Of a DNA stretch of 8,133 bases, positions 1 through 5,297 are shown piece by piece. The first letter of the stretch is position 1; every line of letters begins with the position of its first letter. The DNA lies in NCBI GenBank assembly GCA_049652745.1, contig JBASEY010000061.1:1-8133 (forward strand), given 5' to 3'. The DNA is from JBASEY01 sp049652745 (lineage in GTDB: Bacteria > CSSED10-310). The translations under genes were made by a program, and so were the position numbers. The notes below the pieces were generated by a model. It saw only the letters and a list, made by a program, of their open reading frames with translations, was not told the origin of the DNA and searched no databases.

Positions 1-127
1 AGGTATTTCAAAGACCCGTTTTTTTCAAGCCGATCCTGCCTGTCGACAGGCAGGATACCCCTGCGGGGAAGCTCCACTGACTTCGCTTACCCAGAAAGGG
101 AATTTACAGAAAGAACGTTACACCACC
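1..127 (-). repeat. Left copy of ~126-bp inverted end repeat
   Basis: This segment matches the reverse complement of 7761-7886 over its whole length. By hand alignment there are 13 substitutions and one single-base indel (a run of seven T at 19-25 against six in the other copy), about 89% identity. It holds a 24-nt perfect palindrome at 33-56. The match reaches base 1, so the repeat probably continues to the left of the window. The right copy lies just upstream of an IS256-type transposase. By analogy this copy could adjoin an outward-facing minus-strand element beyond the edge, but that is not visible. Weak similarity (AGCCAGAT at 146-153) may extend further inward. Confidence 0.85.
33..56. 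repeat. 24-nt perfect palindrome, left copy
   Basis: The arms ATCCTGCCTGTC and GACAGGCAGGAT are exact reverse complements with no spacer, centred on GTCGAC. The equivalent palindrome at 7832-7855 has centre GCCGGC: two bases differ, yet symmetry is kept. It resembles short REP-like palindromes built on CCTGCC/GGCAGG that I recall as widespread in bacterial genomes; that link is from memory and unchecked. Confidence 0.9.
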
Positions 128-590
128 CCTTTCATTGAGATCATCAGCCAGATTTAATTGTGTTGTGCTCTGTCCCTTACTGTGACAATGACTAACCTTT
201 CAACCTTTAACCTTTACCTAACCTTTTTAGTTGTCTGTCCCCAAATTAAGAGGCACTCTTCGGGTGCGGTTCCGAGTTTCTGGTTGTACCTTTCGTTTAT
301 TTTAGGTTTGATAAGCTGTATCAAAGAAGGTGGATGACTATAAATTCTGAATTCTAACACTTGGTGATTAAACGTTGGATGTTGGATATTCAACCCCGCT
401 CCTTGCTTCCAGTTCCCAACTTCTCGCCCCTGCTTTTTGGGAGTCTGTCCCCAAATTTTTTCCGAAGTCTGCCCAATTTATTTGAAAGCTCACCGTGATC
501 ATAGTAATTTGAGCTCGATAACGGATAACTCGCTCAAACTTATGCACAACTCGCTGCCATAAATTAAATTGAACTTTTTAACCTGGATGA
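128..590. other. Gene-poor spacer with short repeats
   Basis: I find no convincing gene in these 463 bases. What can be seen: four copies of AACCTTT at 194-200, 202-208, 209-215 and 220-226; two copies of GTCTGTCCCCAAATT at 233-247 and 443-457, with degraded forms near 169-180 and 466-480; a 6-bp hairpin with a three-base loop at 253-267; an AT-rich 7-bp hairpin at 307-325; a doubled GTTGGAT near 374-387; and, just before the next gene, an inverted repeat TTTGAGC/GCTCAAA (508-514 and 532-538) around a doubled GATAAC. This looks like decayed or repeat-colonised intergenic DNA. The last 90 bases may carry the promoter of the downstream gene, but no clear -35/-10 pair stands out. Confidence 0.6.
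508..538. promoter_or_regulatory. Inverted repeat upstream of HhH gene
   Basis: TTTGAGC at 508-514 and GCTCAAA at 532-538 are perfect 7-bp inverted arms around 17 bases that contain GATAAC twice (517-522, 524-529). AACTCGCT recurs at 527-534 and 549-556. The position, about 50-80 bases before the start at 591, would suit an operator or leader hairpin. There is no other support for a function. Confidence 0.25.
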
Positions 591-872
591 ATGAAAATGA
601 AAAACTCTCGCTTAAACTCCATCAAAGAACTAATGGTGATTCCCGGTGTCGGAAAATCGACAGCCAACGATCTTGTTAGCATAGGCATCAACAGTGTTGC
701 CGATTTGATAGAAAAAAACCCTGAGCAGCTCTACGATGATCTATGCGTTTTCTCTGGCAGCAAACAAGACAGATGCGTGCTGTATGTATTTAGATGTGCA
801 GTATATTACGCGGAAACTCCAATAGAAAAACAGGATCCCGAGAAATTGAAATGGTGGAATTGGAAGGATTGA
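591..872 (+). CDS. Helix-hairpin-helix protein, Cdd1 (pathogenicity locus) family
   Basis: This is a small 93-residue protein with one helix-hairpin-helix (HhH) motif at residues 13-40, hairpin PGVGK at 18-22. A conserved block KQDRCVLYVFRCAVYYAE follows (58-75), and the protein ends in LKWWNWKD. This architecture is what I know from the Cdd1 family, annotated as pathogenicity-locus or mitomycin-resistance-like HhH proteins. HhH motifs usually bind DNA backbone without sequence specificity, so a DNA-binding or repair role is plausible but unproven. Cys52, Cys62 and Cys69 are present; I cannot say whether they bind metal. It appears full length. The start is uncertain: ATG at 591 and 597 are in frame, and the weak GGA at 585-587 is better spaced for 597. 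It is a lone plus-strand gene converging on trkH with an 82-bp gap. That gap has no strong terminator, only a 10-bp palindrome CGGTTAACCG at 896-905. Confidence 0.85.
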   Translation: MKMKNSRLNSIKELMVIPGVGKSTANDLVSIGINSVADLIEKNPEQLYDDLCVFSGSKQDRCVLYVFRCAVYYAETPIEKQDPEKLKWWNWKD

Positions 873-954
873 ATCTCTTCCAGAGCCTATCCATGCGGTT
901 AACCGACCGGGGATCAAACAGCTCTTAATCCAAAAAAACAAGCTTTTTAGCGAA

Positions 955-2559
955 TCATTCTCGCCAGATATCCGGCCGGAGCGCAATCAATACGGAAAAA
1001 ACTTCCAAACGACCCAGCAGCATACAAAACGTCAACACCCATTTACCCGGCAATGGTATCCAGGCGAAATTTTCAATGGCGCCGACGCCTTCAAGACCGG
1101 GGCCGACGTTGAACAGCGTGGCGGCAACGGAGGTGACAGCGGTGACCATGTCATCGACAAAAAAGCACATTATACCGGAGGCTCCGACAAAAATGATCAT
1201 GACCAGGTTGAACAGTACCAGGATATTCATCAAGCGATTTTCGGGAATAATTTCATCACCAATTTTGAACGGATGAACCAAGCGAGGACGAGCCAATTTG
1301 TCCAGTTCCTGCCACGATGATTTCAACACTGTCAAGATGCGTATGATTTTTACGCCGCCACTCGTCGAGCCGGCGCAGCCTCCCCAAAACATCAAGACAA
1401 TCAACAAATATCGACAGGTGTCCGGCCACAGATTAAAATCAGCCGTGCAAAAACCGGTTGTCGTTATTACGGAAACAACTTGAAACGCCGATTCAGAAAA
1501 TGCACCGTATAACGTTTGCACTTTTCCTGTTTCTACCTGGATATGGTGCTGGTAGTCAGAGACACTCAAATTATTGTGTCCGGTATAGAGACATGATTCG
1601 TGTTTGCCAGGAAGACCGCTCCAATAAAGGACACCCGTTATAAAAATAATGGCCGTGAAAACGGTTGAAATATAAAATAAGAGTTCACGATCTTTAAGGA
1701 TAATCCGAGAATTTTTCCGAAATAAGACTTGGTAATGAATAACATAATTAATACCGCTTATGAACATGAAAATCGTGATTACCCAATGAAAATATGGGTT
1801 TTGATATTGGCCGACAGATCCGTTTTTAGTCGAGAAACCACCGGTGGCTATGGTGCCGAATGTGTGGCAAAGCGAATCGAACAGTGGCATACCACCCGCT
1901 GTCAGCAATAAGGTTTGAGCAACCGTAAAACCTAAATAGACTCCCCACAATACTTTTGCTGTTTCTGACAAGCGAGGCATCAAACGCTTTTTAGTCGGGC
2001 CGGGGACTTCGCTTTTAAACATACTGTAACCCGAAACGCCCATTGCTGGAAACAAGGCCAGAGCCAGCGTAATGATGCCCATACCGCCAAGCCAGTGAGT
2101 CATACTACGCCAGAAAAGCAGGCCTTTCGGCAAGGTTTCAACCGATGTCAGGATTGTCGATCCCGTCGTTGTGAAACCACTGACTGTTTCGAAAAGAGCA
2201 TCGGTAAATAAGTGGAAAATTGCCAAGAGATTCTCGGCGCCGCGTGTGCAATAAAAATAATAAAAGAGGGGTAAACACCCAATGATTGACAGTATGATCC
2301 AACCAAAAGTGACGATTACATACCCCTCGCGGACCCCGATTCCATCTCCGTTTTTCCTGGTTATAAATACGAGAATAGAACCGATCAACAACGCTGGAGG
2401 GATAGTCAGAAAAAAGCCCTTTGCTGCGGGATGCATAATAGAAAAGATACCTTTGGCTGGAGTATCGACGAAGAACGCTATTGCCGCCGGTATAATCATG
2501 ATTAAAACCATGATCACCGCCAACTTGCCGACGGCTTGGACAATCGGCAACTTGTTCAT
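955..2559 (-). CDS. trkH: Trk-type potassium uptake channel subunit TrkH
   Basis: TrkH is the membrane pore of the Trk K+ uptake system and works with TrkA. The 534-residue protein is strongly hydrophobic and shows the four pore-loop repeats of the TrkH/TrkG/KtrB superfamily: SGFTTTGST at 127-135, IATGGFST at 237-244, VITTTGFCTADF at 364-375 and LFNVGPGLEGVG at 482-493. Each has its filter glycine. The conserved block GGCAGSTSGGVKIIR lies at 393-407, and the C-terminus MLLGRLEVFSVLIALRP (513-529) is typical. It is about 50 residues longer than E. coli TrkH (483). Much of the extra length seems to be a polar loop at about 311-350, rich in His and with Cys323, just before the third pore loop. 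ATG overlaps the trkA stop by one base (TAATG). The purine run AGAGAGAGA inside the trkA end can serve as ribosome-binding site. Translational coupling is likely. Confidence 0.96.
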   Translation of the reverse strand: MNKLPIVQAVGKLAVIMVLIMIIPAAIAFFVDTPAKGIFSIMHPAAKGFFLTIPPALLIGSILVFITRKNGDGIGVREGYVIVTFGWIILSIIGCLPLFYYFYCTRGAENLLAIFHLFTDALFETVSGFTTTGSTILTSVETLPKGLLFWRSMTHWLGGMGIITLALALFPAMGVSGYSMFKSEVPGPTKKRLMPRLSETAKVLWGVYLGFTVAQTLLLTAGGMPLFDSLCHTFGTIATGGFSTKNGSVGQYQNPYFHWVITIFMFISGINYVIHYQVLFRKNSRIILKDRELLFYISTVFTAIIFITGVLYWSGLPGKHESCLYTGHNNLSVSDYQHHIQVETGKVQTLYGAFSESAFQVVSVITTTGFCTADFNLWPDTCRYLLIVLMFWGGCAGSTSGGVKIIRILTVLKSSWQELDKLARPRLVHPFKIGDEIIPENRLMNILVLFNLVMIIFVGASGIMCFFVDDMVTAVTSVAATLFNVGPGLEGVGAIENFAWIPLPGKWVLTFCMLLGRLEVFSVLIALRPDIWRE

Positions 2560-3911
2560 TATCTCTCTCTGAATAGACTCATAACAGCGTCGAGCGACCG
2601 GGATCGAGTGATAACGATTGCCAGATCGCCGGCTTCAACAATTGTATCTCCTGTCGGAATGAACAGCTCGTCGTTTCGAATAATCGCGCCAACAATAGCT
2701 TTTTCCGCCAATGATTTCCAGGATTTGCTCAAAGGGCTCTTGCTGATTTTGCTGCCAGGGTTCACCAGAATTCTAACCGCTTCTAAATCCAATTCTTTGA
2801 GTTTTATTTCATGGATTTTTCGACCATGGTGAATCAAATCCATAATCGATGCCGCTGTCGTGATACGGTGGTTGACGATATGATCGATACCGATGGAACG
2901 AAACAGTATGTTATTTCGTGACGGTTGATCCGATACAATTATCGTTTCTTTTACTCCCTTGGCTTTAGCCAATAGCGATGTCAAGATATTGTGATCGGTG
3001 TTCGCACCGGCTCCAATAAAAAAGGATGCTTTCTGGATTTGAAGCTCCTTCAAAATATCTTCATCAACGCAATCACCATACATAACCGATACGTTTTCAA
3101 CCTGGTCAGCACATTGTTTTGCATATTCATAATCCGGTAACACCCAGGTGACATTGGCATCATTTTGCAAGAATCTAGCCAGTTTGAACGCAGTAAGACC
3201 GGTACCGCTGATAATGATTTTTTGCATTTGGCGGTATTGAAGATTCAACATCTGCATAAATGACATTCGTGATTCAGAAGGAAAAATCACCAGGATGTCA
3301 TCATTCTCTTCCACAACCAAATCACCTGTTGGAATAATCGCCCGATCGTCTCGAACCACCGTCATAACGAGAATTTTGTCCTGGGCATACTCTTCTCGTA
3401 TTTCTTTCAATGTCTTACCGACGACGGGCATGTCTTTGGTGATTTTGAACTCCCGCAACCAAATTTTACCTTTTTCGAACGAAACCGCTTCGATGGCCCC
3501 AGGAGTCGAAATATACTGGTAAATAGCCTCTACGACAGCGTTTTCAGGGTCTATCATTTGCGTTACGCCGATCCAATCCAGATCAAATGCCGGATTGTCC
3601 AAATAAGCAGAATTACGAATCCTGGCGATCCTCTTGGGTATCGAATATTGCTTGGCAACAGCGCAGGCCAAAATGTTTATCTCATCGTAAGGTGTGACCG
3701 CCAGTAAAATATCCGTTGTAGCGGGTTCGGCAAGCGCAATCACATCCGGATCAGAGCCAGAGCCGGGTATGACCAAAAGATCGAATTTTTCTTCAATCTC
3801 CCTACATAGTTCAGGGTCATTTTCGATCAGTGTAATATCATGATTTTCAAGCAATAGATGCTGAGCCAAGCTCAACCCAACTAAACCAGCACCGGCAATG
3901 ATGATTTTCAT
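2559..3911 (-). CDS. trkA: Trk system potassium-gating subunit TrkA
   Basis: TrkA is the peripheral cytoplasmic subunit that binds nucleotides (NAD(H), ATP) and gates TrkH. The 450-residue length and tandem RCK layout are typical: RCK_N1 about 1-120 with GAGLVG at 7-12 and acidic Glu30 at the end of strand 2; RCK_C1 about 144-222 ending IIPTGDLVVEENDDILVIF; RCK_N2 about 230-350; RCK_C2 about 368-447 ending FIPTGDTIVEAGDLAIVI. The second Rossmann fold is weaker: its loop reads GTGLTA (236-241 region), and the usual acidic residue after strand 2 is replaced in WVLPDYEYA. Only the N-terminal half may therefore bind dinucleotide well. Start ATG at 3911 has GGAG at 3921-3924, nine bases upstream. 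The stop overlaps the trkH start by one base. The dockerin-repeat gene ends 54 bp upstream on the same strand, so either that gap holds a promoter or the three genes share a transcript. Confidence 0.96.
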   Translation of the reverse strand: MKIIIAGAGLVGLSLAQHLLLENHDITLIENDPELCREIEEKFDLLVIPGSGSDPDVIALAEPATTDILLAVTPYDEINILACAVAKQYSIPKRIARIRNSAYLDNPAFDLDWIGVTQMIDPENAVVEAIYQYISTPGAIEAVSFEKGKIWLREFKITKDMPVVGKTLKEIREEYAQDKILVMTVVRDDRAIIPTGDLVVEENDDILVIFPSESRMSFMQMLNLQYRQMQKIIISGTGLTAFKLARFLQNDANVTWVLPDYEYAKQCADQVENVSVMYGDCVDEDILKELQIQKASFFIGAGANTDHNILTSLLAKAKGVKETIIVSDQPSRNNILFRSIGIDHIVNHRITTAASIMDLIHHGRKIHEIKLKELDLEAVRILVNPGSKISKSPLSKSWKSLAEKAIVGAIIRNDELFIPTGDTIVEAGDLAIVITRSRSLDAVMSLFRER

Positions 3912-3959
3912 ATGTTATTTCTCCGATAAATCAATCAAACAGAAGCAAAAAGCTCTTCA

Positions 3960-3973
3960 TGCCTATCAAGGCA
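3960..3973 (-). terminator. Weak hairpin at the dockerin-gene stop
   Basis: On the minus strand TGCCT and AGGCA pair around a four-base loop, overlapping the stop codon of the dockerin-repeat gene. A run of five T lies about 10 bases further on, not directly after the stem. This is at best a weak terminator, and read-through into trkA is plausible. Confidence 0.2.
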
Positions 3974-5087
3974 AAGGATGAACGCATGAAGCGCTGCCTA
4001 AAGTTGTAAGAAATATCAACTGGGCATCTTCAGAAGTCACTCTATCATCACCATTACAATCCGCAGCGCACTCCTCTTTATGTGTCGGTGAGAACTGTCC
4101 CAGAACAATCAAAAAGGCCAATTGTGCATCAGCAGACGTAATTCGTCTATCTTGGTTGACATCACCATCATTGATGCAATCCGGTTCAGGTGTCGATGTG
4201 GGTTCTTGCCCTGGGTTAAGATGAAAGTTGTTCATAGTTCGTTCATATGAATTAATTTGAAATTCTCCTTGGGAAACAAAACCTTCCAGGTAATCATAAA
4301 CAAGGGTCCGGGCATCGGGAGCGTAACGAGACAGTGTCGATCCGGTTCCGGAAGAGCTTTGACCTTCTATAACGTAAACCAGCAAGCCTCCAAAAAGCTC
4401 TTGTTTGGGGACAGACATGTTTAATGTGATCCCATAAGATTTATCGAAGGGAGCCTCTTCATATGTTGGTTCACCGAACAGGTCAGCACTTAAAACATAT
4501 TCTCCAAATGTATATAAAGTGAAATTGCTCTGCCATGCATTCCCTGTCTCGACGGGAAAATTCACAGCATCCCGCATTGGTTCGTATTCTTCATGCAACG
4601 TGATGGCAAAGGAGCCGATCTGCTGCCAACCAACGTAGGGAATTTCCGCCCAGAGGGGTCCTGATAAGTCTCTTAGTTGGTATACGGTGCCGAGAGAATC
4701 AACGTCCACCCACCATTCGCCGGTCAGGGTTGCATTACGTATTTCGACGGGGAGAGCCAGAGGAATAGGGTCTCTCATTTGATAAATGCCGTTGGCATTG
4801 ACGGTTCCACTAAAAGGTAGAACGCATACATCATAGGTTAATTGTGTGCCATGTGTCAGAGTCTTTCTTTCTATGGATTGTAAAGTATGACGGGTTGCTT
4901 GGTCGGTAATCACCATATCGAAATAGTCGGTGCTTCCTTCCTGTTGCATATGAACATCCATCGAAGTGGTAAAATCCCACCAAGAGCCGATCGTCCATTC
5001 GGGTAAAGTATCTTCGGCAAACGTTCCCATTGCCAAAAGAAACATGAAGCCTGTCGCGATTGTCTGGGTCAATTTGCTCAATTTCAT
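3966..5087 (-). CDS. Secreted protein with C-terminal dockerin-type repeats
   Basis: This is an exported protein of 373 residues whose main domain I do not recognise. Residues 1-24 form a signal peptide: KLSK basic start, hydrophobic core, TFA before the likely cleavage ahead of Glu25. The body (about 25-293) is rich in aromatics and beta-prone strands, with no catalytic motif I can name. A PTSTPEP linker at 296-302 leads to two calcium-loop repeats of dockerin type I style: D309-V-N-Q-D-R-R-I-T-S-A-D320 and D343-C-N-G-D-D-R-V-T-S-E-D354, each followed by AQL.FL..LG. Cys304, 340, 344 and 368 could form disulphides. The first loop has Arg where Gly is usual. Such repeats can bind cohesins in cellulosomes, but they also occur widely on secreted proteins of bacteria with no cellulosome; no cohesin or glycosidase is visible here. 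ATG at 5087 is preceded by AAGGGG about 11 bases upstream. GTCTGTCCCC is embedded in codons 224-227. Confidence 0.8.
   Translation of the reverse strand: MKLSKLTQTIATGFMFLLAMGTFAEDTLPEWTIGSWWDFTTSMDVHMQQEGSTDYFDMVITDQATRHTLQSIERKTLTHGTQLTYDVCVLPFSGTVNANGIYQMRDPIPLALPVEIRNATLTGEWWVDVDSLGTVYQLRDLSGPLWAEIPYVGWQQIGSFAITLHEEYEPMRDAVNFPVETGNAWQSNFTLYTFGEYVLSADLFGEPTYEEAPFDKSYGITLNMSVPKQELFGGLLVYVIEGQSSSGTGSTLSRYAPDARTLVYDYLEGFVSQGEFQINSYERTMNNFHLNPGQEPTSTPEPDCINDGDVNQDRRITSADAQLAFLIVLGQFSPTHKEECAADCNGDDRVTSEDAQLIFLTTLGSASCVHPLP
4404..4416 (-). repeat. GTCTGTCCCCAAA motif inside dockerin gene
   Basis: This copy of the dispersed motif lies within codons for M-S-V-P-K (residues 224-228). The gene reads it in the frame ..G TCT GTC CCC AAA, which differs from the frames used by the copies inside the peptidase gene. 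Confidence 0.8.
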
Positions 5088-5201
5088 TTTCTATCTATCC
5101 CCTTTCTTTTCTGATTGGCGGTCACAGGGCCGCTATTAATCTTAGAAAATGTTTAACATGTTTATTGCTGGTATGCAACTTATCGACTACCAGACAATCA
5201 G

Positions 5202-5287
5202 CTTCAGGGGGCAACGAACTTAACTTCAGGGGACAGACTACTAAACAAACTAGGGGACAGACTACTAAACTGGTGTCCCCAAATTAT
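5202..5287. repeat. Tandem GGGGACAGAC repeat and hairpin
   Basis: The 19-mer AGGGGACAGACTACTAAAC occurs twice, at 5228-5246 and 5252-5270, with a 24-base period. A partial unit CTTCAGGGG at 5202-5210 recurs at 5224-5232. The inverted form TGTCCCCAAATTA follows at 5275-5287. GGGGACA at 5253-5259 can pair with TGTCCCC at 5274-5280 over a 14-base loop. The cluster lies 18 bases beyond the peptidase stop, so the transcript could fold here. It lacks a clean U-run for a classical terminator. Confidence 0.8.
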
Positions 5288-5297
5288 CGTGATTAAA

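Noticed and set aside
194..226. Four AACCTTT copies, considered as a CRISPR or iteron array
   Set aside because: The units are only seven bases, the spacing is irregular, and there are no spacers or associated genes.
540..548. TTATGCACA, an exact match to the DnaA-box pattern TTATNCACA
   Set aside because: A single such match is expected about once in 30 kb on two strands by chance; there is no cluster, AT-rich unwinding element or replication gene, so no origin is claimed.
873..954. Bidirectional terminator between the convergent HhH gene and trkH
   Set aside because: Only a 10-bp palindrome (896-905) with no U-run and an AT-only stem around AAGCTT are visible; neither is a convincing terminator.
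1076..2832. Several plus-strand open frames of 60-98 codons opposite trkH and the end of trkA
   Set aside because: They are antisense to well-supported genes, have no recognisable motifs and arise from the codon structure of the real genes.
5228..5287. The GGGGACAGAC cluster considered as a small CRISPR array
   Set aside because: The separation between units is only five bases, one unit is inverted, and copies occur singly elsewhere, including in coding sequence.
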